Origin: Cyanobacteria bacterium FACHB-63
Lineage (GTDB): Bacteria > Cyanobacteriota > Cyanobacteriia > Leptolyngbyales > Leptolyngbyaceae
Direction of reading: 5' to 3'
NCBI GenBank assembly: GCA_014695255.1
Contig: JACJNX010000073.1
Coordinates: 1-64,000 of the forward strand
Length of the DNA: 64,000 bases
In this document: in pieces, positions 50,944-59,305 of the stretch
How the letters are laid out: every line of letters begins with the position of its first letter
Numbering within the stretch: the first letter of the stretch is position 1
Translations under genes and position numbers: made by a program
Notes under the pieces: generated by a model
Seen by the model: the letters and a program-made list of their open reading frames with translations, nothing else
Told to the model about the DNA's origin: nothing
Database searches by the model: none

Positions 50944-51819
50944 ATGACGATCACGATCCGCGACGACGTGGTGTATATCATGCTGAAAAAGATTGATGAG
51001 AGCGATCAAGGCCCTGGCCCTGATCCCGTAAAGTTCACTGAGACCGACTTTACTGGCATTCCAATGACTCCTGCTGAGTTTCTGGGTCACTTAGACTATC
51101 TCAACCAAAGACAGTACATTAACGCTGAATTTTCCGGCAACGCTTACGGCAACCAAGACGATGTGCCGAATGTTGTGAATGAAGAAGAATTTGGCTTTAG
51201 AGTTGCCAATACCTATGGTGCGCCCGATGGCCCATTGCCGCATTTGATCGAGTTCAAAAAGGCGGAACTGACTCAGCGGGGACGGGACATGCTCAAAGAC
51301 ATGGAAGCCAATCCGCCGAAAACCATGCAAAAGGGGCAAACAGTTCCGATCGCGAGCAAAGATACACCCTTTCTCGAAAAAGTCGCGCTCAAAGGCGGAA
51401 TTTCTGACCTGTACGATGCTCGAGACATTACTGAAGTGGTCTTCCGCACCATGCGCGACATGATGACCAATGAAGCCGTCGAACACGTCTCCGAAGAGCT
51501 GCATGTGCCGCTTGACGAAGGCAACCCCGATCGCACCCTCTACACTGCAACACCGCTTGCAACCCAAGTTTCCGACTTGTGGGAAGACACCAACCCGATC
51601 GTGCATTTTCTCAGCCACATTCGTCCGCCTCTGAAAATCAAAGCAGATACATTCTTGTTCCGAGTTAAACAGGAAGCTGGCTTACAACCGAACACCACGC
51701 CTGAACAAGTCGTTTCGGCAGTCTTTTCAGCCACCAAAGATGAGCTTTCACAAGAGCGCATCCAAGAAGTTGCACAGTTCTTGCCTGATAAAATTCGGGA
51801 ACTGTGGGAAAAAGCGTAG
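50944..51819 (+). CDS. DUF2267-domain protein
   Basis: 291 residues from ATG 50944, which has AGGAGAAG about 6 bases upstream; the frame is open 20 codons earlier. The first 140 residues are unassigned (TITIRDDVVYIMLKKIDESD, PAEFLGHLDYLNQRQYINAE). The latter half is DUF2267: DITEVVFRTMRDMMTNEAVE, NPIVHFLSHIRPPLKIKADT and VVSAVFSATKDELSQERIQE, ending LPDKIRELWEKA. The family is linked to stress and often found near redox or membrane genes; its function is unknown. Probably transcribed alone. Confidence 0.8.
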   Translation: MTITIRDDVVYIMLKKIDESDQGPGPDPVKFTETDFTGIPMTPAEFLGHLDYLNQRQYINAEFSGNAYGNQDDVPNVVNEEEFGFRVANTYGAPDGPLPHLIEFKKAELTQRGRDMLKDMEANPPKTMQKGQTVPIASKDTPFLEKVALKGGISDLYDARDITEVVFRTMRDMMTNEAVEHVSEELHVPLDEGNPDRTLYTATPLATQVSDLWEDTNPIVHFLSHIRPPLKIKADTFLFRVKQEAGLQPNTTPEQVVSAVFSATKDELSQERIQEVAQFLPDKIRELWEKA

Positions 51820-51840
51820 CGAATGGAAGCGATCGCGGAA

Positions 51841-52227
51841 TTAAGCCTGCCAAGTGCCTGAGAAAATGCTTTTTACCGCGATCGTAATTCTTCCTAAATC
51901 CTCATTTAGCAACGGCGGACACTCTAAGCTTTTTGCCAGTCCGCCGTTAAATAACTGTCTTGCTTCACTCGAAACGAGAAATAATGCAGTTGCTAAGTGT
52001 CGATCGAGCATCGTTTGATCTTGAAGCGCATCAAACACAACCTTCAACGCCAGCAAGATCGAAGTGACTTGTCCCGGCAAAGGAGGTTGACCCTGCTTTA
52101 ACCGTCCGAGGAAGGTATCAGCAGCGTTAACATTCGTGTGATCGATGAGTAAACGACGAGCAGTTTCGTAATCCACGATCGAGCGCTTCAAAGAGATTGA
52201 CTGTATCACTTTAGCGCGAATTGGCAA
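51841..52227 (-). CDS. Unknown helical protein (128 aa)
   Basis: Soluble, mainly helical protein: VDYETARRLLIDHTNVNAAD, FLGRLKQGQPPLPGQVTSIL and HLATALFLVSSEARQLFNGG. No catalytic motif seen and no family named with confidence. The first ATG at 52227 is taken; the next usable start is much further in. Flanked by convergent DUF2267 and divergent pentapeptide genes, so it is its own unit. Confidence 0.65.
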   Translation of the reverse strand: MPIRAKVIQSISLKRSIVDYETARRLLIDHTNVNAADTFLGRLKQGQPPLPGQVTSILLALKVVFDALQDQTMLDRHLATALFLVSSEARQLFNGGLAKSLECPPLLNEDLGRITIAVKSIFSGTWQA

Positions 52228-52322
52228 TTTTGCTTAAAAACTCATCTCTTGGATTAACGTCAGTTCGATGAGCTTTTCACAAAATGCAGTGATATTAACT
52301 CTTCAACATCAAAAAGACTGTT

Positions 52323-52880
52323 ATGACACAACCGATCGACATTCAAGAATTACAGCAACGATACGAGGCTGGAGAGCGAGACTTCAGTAACGTAGATCTT
52401 GCCGAAGCCAATTTAGAAGGCATGAATTTAAGCGCTGCGGTGTTCGCAGGCGCAAATTTAGAAGGAGCCATTCTACGAAACGCAAATCTGACTGGTGCGG
52501 ACTTGAGTAGCGCTGACTTGAGTGGCGCGGATCTTAGCCAAGCAACTCTCACTGGAGCAAACTTAAGCGATGCGATGTTAGAAGGTACAATTTTAGAAAG
52601 CGCACTGCTCGATCGAGCAGATTTAAGCAAAGCAGATCTCGAAGTCGCAAATTTAACTCAAGCGACTTTAACGCAAGCAGACCTCAGCCAAGCCACCCTA
52701 AGCGGTGCAAACTTAGAATCTGCTGATTTGAGTGAAGCTGATCTTGCTAATGCTGAACTCGATCACGCAAATCTCGCCGATGCAGATTTAGACGAAGCAA
52801 ATTTAAGCGGCGCAAATCTTAGGGATACAACGCTTACAGGCACAATTCTAGAGGGCGATGATCCAACCCTTGCGACCTGA
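52323..52880 (+). CDS. Cytoplasmic pentapeptide-repeat protein
   Basis: 185 residues, almost entirely A(D/N)LXX repeats (about 28 of them, residues 20-175), for example ANLTGADLSSADLSGADLSQ. They form a right-handed quadrilateral beta helix. No signal peptide, so cytoplasmic, unlike the exported one at 34066. A short N-terminal helix (IDIQELQQRYEAGERDFSNV) caps the coil, a common feature. Function unknown; some relatives protect gyrase by mimicking DNA, but nothing here supports that. Confidence 0.9.
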   Translation: MTQPIDIQELQQRYEAGERDFSNVDLAEANLEGMNLSAAVFAGANLEGAILRNANLTGADLSSADLSGADLSQATLTGANLSDAMLEGTILESALLDRADLSKADLEVANLTQATLTQADLSQATLSGANLESADLSEADLANAELDHANLADADLDEANLSGANLRDTTLTGTILEGDDPTLAT

Positions 52881-52990
52881 TTGCTACAGCAGACTTAAGA
52901 ATATCGATCGTACTACTCCAAGCTTGTACCTCGGCAAATCAATGCTTTAATAAGTGGGTTGAGCAAGTTAAATTCAGCAGGAACAACGAT

Positions 52991-53404
52991 ATGCCACGCA
53001 CGAACACGCAAAAAGCTGAGAAGCCGGAGCCGTCGATCGATTTAGAGGAGCAAGAGGTAGAAGAGCAAGAGGTAGAGGTGCCGATCGCGGCAACTGAAAC
53101 CTCATCTGATGCCACAGAAGCACCTCAAGATATTGATGAAATTCTCAACTCATTAAAAACCCTGCTCAGCACAGTGGAGAAGCTGCAAAAAGTACGGCAA
53201 GAGGTGGGTGATATCAAACCTCTGCTGCTGAGAATGCTTGATGGAGAACTGGTCAGCGGAGAAGAATTAGACCAGCTTAAAGCCGGAGTTGGAGGTCTTA
53301 TGCGCTTAGTGCGTGCTCATAGTGATCACCAAGCAGCACTAGCAAAAGCACAGGCAGCAAGAGAATTATTAGATGAGGTACTAAAGTTATCACCTGCGAG
53401 TTGA
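52991..53404 (+). CDS. Acidic, coiled-coil protein of unknown function (137 aa)
   Basis: An acidic, disordered N-terminal third (LEEQEVEEQEVEVPIAATE) is followed by helices: IDEILNSLKTLLSTVEKLQK, VRQEVGDIKPLLLRMLDGEL and ALAKAQAARELLDEVLKL. No Cys and no catalytic motif. Strong terminator directly downstream, so a real single-gene unit is likely. No family recognised. Confidence 0.65.
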   Translation: MPRTNTQKAEKPEPSIDLEEQEVEEQEVEVPIAATETSSDATEAPQDIDEILNSLKTLLSTVEKLQKVRQEVGDIKPLLLRMLDGELVSGEELDQLKAGVGGLMRLVRAHSDHQAALAKAQAARELLDEVLKLSPAS

Positions 53405-53435
53405 TCTACCTGAGTTGATCTACCTTTAGTGTTTG

Positions 53436-53471
53436 TAGGGTCGTTGAGATCGTCGTTGCGACCCTATTTTT
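53436..53471 (+). terminator. Hairpin terminator
   Basis: TAGGGTCG (53436-53443) pairs with CGACCCTA (53459-53466), followed by TTTTT. It ends the transcript of the 137-residue protein gene. Confidence 0.88.
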
Positions 53472-53597
53472 ATCCCAATCTGGACCCTACAGGAATAACA
53501 ACAGGTCGTAAGAATACACCAATTTCAGGGGTTTTCCACACCAGACTGCTGCTTCTAGATCTGTCAAGATGATCTTGTCGGTCGAAAGAGTCCTTCA

Positions 53598-53873
53598 ATG
53601 AAAAAAGTCATCGCCCAGCCCCTCTACAACTGGTACCGCACACTTCTCCGCAACTCTAAGTATCGTTGGATTGTGATTGCCGGAAGCTTACTTTATTTAG
53701 TTAGCCTGATTGATTTTGCAACTGATGTAATTCCAGTTCTTGGTTGGATTGATGATGGCATTGTGGTGAGTGTATTAGCAGCCGAAGTCTCTCAGATTCT
53801 GGTTGAGCAACTCAAAAATCGCAAAGCTAAAGCGAACAATCTCGATCCGATCGCAACCCACTCAATCAATTAG
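53598..53873 (+). CDS. DUF1232 (YkvA-like) small membrane protein
   Basis: 91 residues. The DUF1232 core is clear: KYRWIVIAGSLLYLVSLIDF, then ATDVIPVLGWIDDGIVVSVL, with the conserved D-x-x-P-D/V-x-G-x-x-DD pattern inside a membrane hairpin. Function unknown; members are common in cyanobacteria and plastids. First of four small membrane or helical protein genes in the same direction. Confidence 0.85.
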   Translation: MKKVIAQPLYNWYRTLLRNSKYRWIVIAGSLLYLVSLIDFATDVIPVLGWIDDGIVVSVLAAEVSQILVEQLKNRKAKANNLDPIATHSIN

Positions 53874-53899
53874 CAATCCTTTATTTAGGTGGAAGGTAA

Positions 53900-54457
53900 A
53901 TGATGACTGAACCGAACGATCGCCTTGATTCACAAGAAATCAAAGCAGAAGGCGAAACTCGCACCGCTAGAATTTTCAGGATCATTCAAAGTGCTACTGC
54001 TGCTGTGATGACAGAACTAAAAGCAGGCACAGATCAAAGCCCTACACTTTCGCAAACGACTTCAACTGCTAGCCAAAGCGCTCCATCAGAGACAGCTAAC
54101 GCACCTTTCTGGACAACGGGCACTCAAACCCAAATTGCTAAGCAGATCAAAAGCTTGCTGCTTAACTTAGATGCCAAGCTAACCGATCGATACGGTGATG
54201 CTTATCAAGCACGACTGCGGAATCAATATGCAAACGCTCAACAGCGTTTAGGGCAGTTCCGAACCTGGTACACCAAGTCTAGAGCCAACGCAGCAACAAT
54301 CCAAGTGGCTCCATTGCAGCAAAAACAAGCTGAAATCGAGCTTAAGGTTGCAGATCAAGGTACTTTGGTGGCTCGTAAAGAACAGCAGATTCGGCAGCAG
54401 ATCAAGCAACGTTTGAGTGCAGCTATTCGTACAGTGCAGCAGTCGGATAAAACCTAA
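53900..54457 (+). CDS. Unknown helical protein (185 aa)
   Basis: ATG 53900 or the next codon, with AGGTGGAAGG upstream. A Thr/Ser/Gln-rich, disordered segment (about 45-75) separates an N-terminal helix (TARIFRIIQSATAAVMTELK) from a helical C-terminal half with Gln-rich amphipathic pattern (YQARLRNQYANAQQRLGQFR, LVARKEQQIRQQIKQRLSAA). No Cys or motif. No family recognised. It stands 26 bases after the DUF1232 gene and 54 before the Pmp3-like gene, so cotranscription is likely. Confidence 0.65.
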   Translation: MMTEPNDRLDSQEIKAEGETRTARIFRIIQSATAAVMTELKAGTDQSPTLSQTTSTASQSAPSETANAPFWTTGTQTQIAKQIKSLLLNLDAKLTDRYGDAYQARLRNQYANAQQRLGQFRTWYTKSRANAATIQVAPLQQKQAEIELKVADQGTLVARKEQQIRQQIKQRLSAAIRTVQQSDKT

Positions 54458-54511
54458 GTCATTGGTTTTGAGTCTTACCCATTTTTGTAATTTACTTCGG
54501 AGATCAATTTT

Positions 54512-54703
54512 ATGCAACTGTTTCGACTACTTCTCGCCATTCTTCTGCCCCCTGTTGCAGTTTTTCTCACCTATGGCTTTAGCTTTACGCTACTGATCAG
54601 CATTGCACTCACATTATTGGGTTGGGTGCCCGGAATTATTCATGCACTGTGGGCAATTTCTAAGGCAGACGCAAAACTCAATCAGTCTACAGGCTCTGTC
54701 TAG
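54512..54703 (+). CDS. YqaE/Pmp3-family membrane protein
   Basis: 63 residues, two membrane helices: LLLAILLPPVAVFLTYGFSF and ALTLLGWVPGIIHALWAI. The LPP and GWVPGIIHALW signatures define Pmp3/YqaE proteolipids, stress-induced proteins in plants and fungi thought to affect membrane potential. Ribosome site CGGAG. Part of the small stress or membrane gene run. Confidence 0.9.
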   Translation: MQLFRLLLAILLPPVAVFLTYGFSFTLLISIALTLLGWVPGIIHALWAISKADAKLNQSTGSV

Positions 54704-54746
54704 CATTAATTCACTCTGTTCAAATATCTATCCAGGAGAACTTCCT

Positions 54747-55118
54747 ATGCTTACCTTTTTGCTCACGACATTGACCACTGCACTCGGCTTACTCGTTGTG
54801 GATCTGGTGATTCCGGGTGTGACGATCGCAAGCTTCCCTGCTGCGCTGGTTGCTGCCATCTCGGTTGGATTAGTCAATAGTTTCGTGAAGCCTGTGCTTT
54901 CTTTGTTGTCTTTGCCGATTAACATCCTGACGCTTGGATTGTTTTCGCTCGTTGTTAACGGGATGTCTTTCTGGCTGGCTTCACTGTTTGTTCCTGGCTT
55001 TGCGGTTCACGGGTTTCTCGCATTCATTCTGGCACCTGTGGTTCTATCTTTTGCCACTACCTTCCTTAATCGCTACTTTACGGAGAAAGGGATGGGTGCG
55101 CTGCCTGCTAAGCAGTAA
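54747..55118 (+). CDS. Holin-like (phage_holin_4_2) family membrane protein
   Basis: 123 residues from ATG 54747, with AGGAG 8 bases upstream. Four membrane helices: LTFLLTTLTTALGLLVVDLV, LVNSFVKPVLSLLSLPINIL, GLFSLVVNGMSFWLASLFVP and FLAFILAPVVLSFATTFLNR. The NSFVKPVL...LPINILTLGLF motif is that of the holin-4 superfamily (YvlD type), usually ordinary envelope proteins and not phage genes. A strong terminator follows and ends the small-gene run. Confidence 0.88.
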   Translation: MLTFLLTTLTTALGLLVVDLVIPGVTIASFPAALVAAISVGLVNSFVKPVLSLLSLPINILTLGLFSLVVNGMSFWLASLFVPGFAVHGFLAFILAPVVLSFATTFLNRYFTEKGMGALPAKQ

Positions 55119-55148
55119 CAGATTTCACGGTTCTATTTCTACAAGGGT

Positions 55149-55184
55149 GCAGTGTCTTCGGCTAGGCGTGGACACTGCTTTTTT
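55149..55184 (+). terminator. Hairpin terminator
   Basis: GCAGTGTC (55149-55156) pairs with GACACTGC (55171-55178) and is followed by TTTTTT. It closes the run DUF1232 to holin-like. Confidence 0.9.
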
Positions 55185-55358
55185 ATTACTATTCCTAAGC
55201 ATTCAAAACACAGGTTTACAGAAGCGTATATTTATTCACTTAAGTCAATTACACCAGCGCCCTAGTTCGTAGTCGATCGTACTGAAAACATCAGTTAAGT
55301 CTTAGCTAATAGAACAGAAGCAGAATTGCTTGACCCCTCACCTCTACAAGACTTAATC

Positions 55359-56111
55359 ATGAGTACGACCACCAGTAAGCCCCCGATTTCTAACGAAGTT
55401 GCCTTAAGAATTGCCCTTGCTGCCAGAGCATTACCGGAAATCCCGATCGCTGATCTGATCGAAGCCCTCCAGCGTTATGTAGGTGAAGACCTAGATGAAG
55501 CAGCATTAAGCCGAATCACTGTTACTAACTTAAAAACAGCCTTTGGGCAAACCTACGATATCGATGGTGAGGAAGACGGAGAAGATGCAAACGCCAGTGA
55601 TATTGCTGCTCTAAAAGAAGCCGTTCGTATTCTTTGGGGCGCGAAAGATGACATTGAAGCGCTGCCTACGATCGAACCCTATCAAGACGGCGATATGCCC
55701 AGTTCAGTCAGAATTGCGGTCGCCTCAAACAATCGTGCTCTACTGGATGGTCATTTTGGCTCGTGTTTACGCTATTTGATCTATCAACTCTCTGCAACAG
55801 ATTTGAAGCTGATTGATATCCGATCGGCCCTTGAAGCTGATTTATCTGACGATCGTAATGGTTTTCGCGTCAATCTGATTCGAGACTGTCATGTGGTGTA
55901 TATTGTTTCGGTCGGAGGTCCTGCTGCCGCAAAAGTGATCAAAGCAGGCATCTACCCGATGAAGCTTGTAGAAGGTGGAGAAGCGAGAGCCATTCTCACC
56001 GATTTACAGCAGGTGATTGCGACTGCACCGCCGCCTTGGATGGCTAAAATTCTTGGGGTAGCAGACGGCGATCGCATCAAAAACTACAAAGCTGCTGAAC
56101 GATCGCTCTAG
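55359..56111 (+). CDS. NifX/NafY-like dinitrogenase cofactor-binding family protein
   Basis: 250 residues from ATG 55359; the frame is open 11 codons earlier. An N-terminal helical domain (about 10-100, EVALRIALAARALPEIPIAD, GEDLDEAALSRITVTNLKTA) resembles the NafY/NifX-associated domain. The C-terminal half is the Mo-Fe cofactor-binding fold (RIAVASNNRALLDGHFGSCL, CHVVYIVSVGGPAAAKVIKA, GIYPMKLVEGGEA), with the HFGSC stretch expected near the ligand site. In nitrogen fixers such proteins carry FeMo-cofactor precursors. No nif gene lies nearby, so the role is open; similar orphan genes occur in cyanobacteria. Confidence 0.8.
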   Translation: MSTTTSKPPISNEVALRIALAARALPEIPIADLIEALQRYVGEDLDEAALSRITVTNLKTAFGQTYDIDGEEDGEDANASDIAALKEAVRILWGAKDDIEALPTIEPYQDGDMPSSVRIAVASNNRALLDGHFGSCLRYLIYQLSATDLKLIDIRSALEADLSDDRNGFRVNLIRDCHVVYIVSVGGPAAAKVIKAGIYPMKLVEGGEARAILTDLQQVIATAPPPWMAKILGVADGDRIKNYKAAERSL

Positions 56112-56149
56112 ATTCAGAGTTGATTCAAATACACAATGAGTCACAGCAA

Positions 56150-56202
56150 AGAGGGTGTTTGAACGCAGCGAAGAACCTTTCTATGCGCTTCAAACACCCT
56201 CT
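56150..56202. terminator. Perfect 14-bp inverted repeat between convergent genes
   Basis: AGAGGGTGTTTGAA (56150-56163) is repeated inverted and without error as TTCAAACACCCTCT (56189-56202), with an inner CGCA/TGCG pair. It reaches the stop codon of the convergent minus gene. There is no T-run, so it may work as a factor-dependent or processing structure for both transcripts. Confidence 0.7.
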
Positions 56203-56725
56203 AATTCAGCTTCGCACCACATTGAGCACAAAACCGATCGTGCTCTCCCACCTCTCTGCCACAGTTGCGACAGTAGCGAGCGATCGCGCTGCTAGAAGTC
56301 GCCATACTCATCTTCATCTCGCCCATGCTCATTTGCATCGGCTCCATCTGCATCGACATATTGCCCATCCGGAGCGGTTCTAAAGGCTTCATCTCTGGCA
56401 CTTTTCGGCTAGAAACTGCGATATTCCGCAGCGGGATCTCATGCGATCCTAACATCAAGGGCACTTCGCTTAATAAGCTAATACTGTTTGCTTGCAGACG
56501 GACGTAATAAGACCGTTGATTTGCCTCAACTTGCAGAATAAAACCAGAGGACACCTTAAACACGATCGGAGATGCTGACCAGCGACCCAGCGACAAACTC
56601 ATTTGCTGACTTTGCTGCTGTCCTGCGCTCTTGGTTTCCCAAGTAATCACAGTTTGAGTCTCTGCATTCTCAATCGCTAAGGTTTGTCCTTGTCCTAAAT
56701 CTGCTACGTAAGTCATTGCAGTCAT
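56201..56725 (-). CDS. Unknown protein with C-terminal zinc ribbon
   Basis: 174 residues from ATG 56725, which has GGAG about 12 bases upstream; two upstream ATG codons are possible. The N-terminal 110 residues are beta-rich (YVADLGQGQTLAIENAETQT, GFILQVEANQRSYYVRLQ). A Met-rich linker follows (PLRMGNMSMQMEPMQMSMGE and KMSM), then a zinc ribbon YCRNCGREVGEHDRFCAQCG. The Met-rich segment is striking and could bind soft metals such as copper, but this is only a guess. Convergent with the NifX-like gene. Confidence 0.7.
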   Translation of the reverse strand: MTAMTYVADLGQGQTLAIENAETQTVITWETKSAGQQQSQQMSLSLGRWSASPIVFKVSSGFILQVEANQRSYYVRLQANSISLLSEVPLMLGSHEIPLRNIAVSSRKVPEMKPLEPLRMGNMSMQMEPMQMSMGEMKMSMATSSSAIARYCRNCGREVGEHDRFCAQCGAKLN

Positions 56726-56876
56726 GGCAGAATTCCACTCCTTCACCTTGCACCGTTCGCCCTTCGATCGAGCAATTCTGTCATATTTCTTGATTTTGGC
56801 ACGACTATTTTCGTATTCAGCTTTACAGCTTAGAAAGTTCAGTCAATTCTATTAATCAGGTAGCTTGTTTGGGTGA

Positions 56877-58313
56877 TTGACTGTGAAGCTAGCAAATTAT
56901 GATCCGGGGCATTTTTACGATGAATTATTCCATGCACCGGGTTCGCCTCGCCCGGAAGCGATTCCACTCGTCGATCGCATTAATTCGCTGTCGCTTGAAG
57001 AAATTCAGCATCGGCAGCAGGCGGCTCAGATTGCGCTGTTCAAAATGGGGGTGACTTTCAATGTGTACAGCGACAATCAGGGGACAGAGAAGATCTTTCC
57101 GTTTGATATTTTGCCCCGGACGATCGCGGCTTCAGAGTGGCAAGTCCTGGAAAAAGGACTCAAGCAACGGATTTATGCGCTGAACCAGTTTCTTGCGGAT
57201 GTTTACGGCGATCAGAAGATTGTCCGTGATGGCGTGATTCCGGGTGATGTGGTGTATTCGTCGCAAGGATTTCTCAAGCAGTGCATGGATCTCAAGCCCC
57301 CCAAAGGCATCTGGTCACATATTAGCGGTGTGGATTTGGTGCGCGATCGGACTGGGGAGTGGTACATTCTCGAAGACAATTTGCGCTGCCCGTCTGGGGT
57401 GTCTTATGTCTTGGAAGGGCGGCGAATTATGAAAAGTACGCTGCCGCTCGTTTTTGATCGAATGCAAATTCAGCCTGTGGAAGAGTATCCCAGCCATTTG
57501 CTCGAAACTCTGCTGAATCTTGCACCCGATTACATTGATAATCCAACCGTGGTCTTACTCACGCCTGGAATTTATAACTCTGCTTATTTTGAGCATTCTT
57601 ATCTGGCTCAGCAGATGGGCGTGGAACTGGTGGAAGGGCGCGATCTGGTTGTGTCTGACGGTTATCTTCAGATGCGAACGACGAAAGGCTTGAAGCGCGT
57701 GGATGTGATTTATCGGCGGATTGATGATGAATTTATTGATCCGTTGGCGTTTCGTCCGGATTCGTTACTCGGTGTTCCGGGATTGATGGAGGTGTATCGA
57801 TCGGGGCGTTTGGGCTTGGCAAATGCGCTCGGAACCGGAGTGGCAGACGATAAGGTGATTTACGCTTATGTACCGCAGATGATTCGGTACTATCTGGGCG
57901 AAGATGCGATTCTCTCGAATGTGCCCACCTATCTATGCTGGGAGTCATCACAGCTAGATCATGTTCTAGCGAATCTCGATAAGTTAGTGGTCAAGTCTGC
58001 GAGTGAATCTGGCGGGTATGGAATGCTAATCGGAACGCAGTCAACCCAAGCAGAGCGAGAAGCGTTTGCGGCAAAAATTAAAGCGGCTCCACGCAACTAT
58101 ATTGCTCAGCCGACATTATCGCTGTCGCGAGTTCCCGCGTTGATGGGCGATGAGTTTGAGGGCTGCCATGTGGATTTGCGCCCGTACATTCTGTACGGTG
58201 AGGATATTTATGTGACTCCGGGCGGCTTGACTCGTGTGGCGCTGAAGAAAGGATCACTTGTGGTGAATTCCTCACAGGGTGGCGGCTATAAAGATACTTG
58301 GGTTGTGAGTTGA
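56877..58313 (+). CDS. Circularly permuted ATP-grasp protein (COG2308 type)
   Basis: 478 residues; start TTG 56877 or GTG 56883. Family marks: PRTIAASEWQVLEKGLKQRI, LNQFLADVYG, GVDLVRDRTGEWYILEDNLR, KSASESGGYGMLIG and IAQPTLSLSRVPAL. It is a permuted ATP-grasp ligase expected to form a peptide-like bond between unknown partners. The alpha-E gene follows after 12 bases, the constant partner. In many genomes the pair sits with a transglutaminase-like protease or Anbu proteasome gene, proposed as a peptide-tagging system. Neither is next to it here. Confidence 0.92.
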   Translation: MTVKLANYDPGHFYDELFHAPGSPRPEAIPLVDRINSLSLEEIQHRQQAAQIALFKMGVTFNVYSDNQGTEKIFPFDILPRTIAASEWQVLEKGLKQRIYALNQFLADVYGDQKIVRDGVIPGDVVYSSQGFLKQCMDLKPPKGIWSHISGVDLVRDRTGEWYILEDNLRCPSGVSYVLEGRRIMKSTLPLVFDRMQIQPVEEYPSHLLETLLNLAPDYIDNPTVVLLTPGIYNSAYFEHSYLAQQMGVELVEGRDLVVSDGYLQMRTTKGLKRVDVIYRRIDDEFIDPLAFRPDSLLGVPGLMEVYRSGRLGLANALGTGVADDKVIYAYVPQMIRYYLGEDAILSNVPTYLCWESSQLDHVLANLDKLVVKSASESGGYGMLIGTQSTQAEREAFAAKIKAAPRNYIAQPTLSLSRVPALMGDEFEGCHVDLRPYILYGEDIYVTPGGLTRVALKKGSLVVNSSQGGGYKDTWVVS

Positions 58314-58325
58314 GAGATTAAAAAG

Positions 58326-59276
58326 ATGTTAAGTCGGGTAGCAGATTCGATCTACTGGATGAATCGATATGTAGAACGTGCAGAAAACATTGCGCGATTC
58401 GTGGATGTGAATTTGACGTTATTACTAGATTCGCCGATCGGGACTTCACAACAGTGGAAGCCGTTGGTGATGACCACAGGCGATTTGCCTATCTTTGAAG
58501 AACGATACGGAGAAGCGAGCGCAGATAACGTGATTCGATTTCTGACGTTCGATCGAGCGTATCCGAATTCGATTATTTCCTGTCTGAATGCGGCGCGGGA
58601 AAATGCACGATCGGTGCGTGAAATTATCTCATCCGAAATGTGGCAGCAAATTAATGCCTTCTATCACTTTGTCAATGATGCTGCAAACGAAGAAACGATC
58701 AACTTTCAAACCTTTTTCAGCGAGGTTAAGTTAGCCAGCCATTTGTTTGCTGGAGTCGCCAGTGCCACGATGACCCATAACGACGGCTGGCACTTTGGTT
58801 TGATGGGTCGCTTGTTAGAGCGAGCAGATAAAACCAGTCGAATTGTCGATGTGAAGTATTTTATTCTTCTGCCCTCAGTGAAGGATGTCGGCACAACCTT
58901 AGATCAGTTGCAGTGGATTGCACTCTTACGATCGGCAAGTGCCTATGAAATGTACCGTAAACGCGGCTTACATCGAATTACGCCGACTTCCGTTGCAGAA
59001 TTTTTGGTGTTGGATCGAGAGTTTCCCCGATCGATTCGCTATTGTATTCGCCAAGCTGAACGATCGCTGCATCAAATCACTGGAACCCCTGAAGGAACCT
59101 GGAATACCGAAATTGAGCGGTACTTAGGAAAGCTGCGATCGGACTTAGATTACATTACGATTTCAGATGTGATGGAATCCGGGCTGCATGAATTTCTCGA
59201 CAATTTACAGCGCCGTATGAACGAAGTCGGCTTCAATCTTTCTGAAACCTTTTTCGCAATGCAGCCTGTAAATTAG
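58326..59276 (+). CDS. Alpha-E domain protein (COG2307 type)
   Basis: 316 residues, almost wholly helical. It opens MLSRVADSIYWMNRYVERAE, the family signature, then NIARFVDVNLTLLLD and NARSVREIISSEMWQQINAF. It includes LMGRLLERADKTSRIVDVKY and ends FLDNLQRRMNEVGFNLSETF. It is always paired with the permuted ATP-grasp protein and is probably its functional partner. Cotranscribed with it. Confidence 0.92.
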   Translation: MLSRVADSIYWMNRYVERAENIARFVDVNLTLLLDSPIGTSQQWKPLVMTTGDLPIFEERYGEASADNVIRFLTFDRAYPNSIISCLNAARENARSVREIISSEMWQQINAFYHFVNDAANEETINFQTFFSEVKLASHLFAGVASATMTHNDGWHFGLMGRLLERADKTSRIVDVKYFILLPSVKDVGTTLDQLQWIALLRSASAYEMYRKRGLHRITPTSVAEFLVLDREFPRSIRYCIRQAERSLHQITGTPEGTWNTEIERYLGKLRSDLDYITISDVMESGLHEFLDNLQRRMNEVGFNLSETFFAMQPVN

Positions 59277-59305
59277 AGAGTGAAGGGTTTAGGAGTCATG
59301 CGATC

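Noticed and set aside
53395-53425. GTTGATCTACCT direct repeat near a gene end
   Set aside because: Two short copies only, partly coding and next to a terminator; not enough to call a site.
54747-55118. Prophage indicated by a holin-like gene
   Set aside because: The holin-4 superfamily is mostly chromosomal membrane proteins; no phage genes are nearby.
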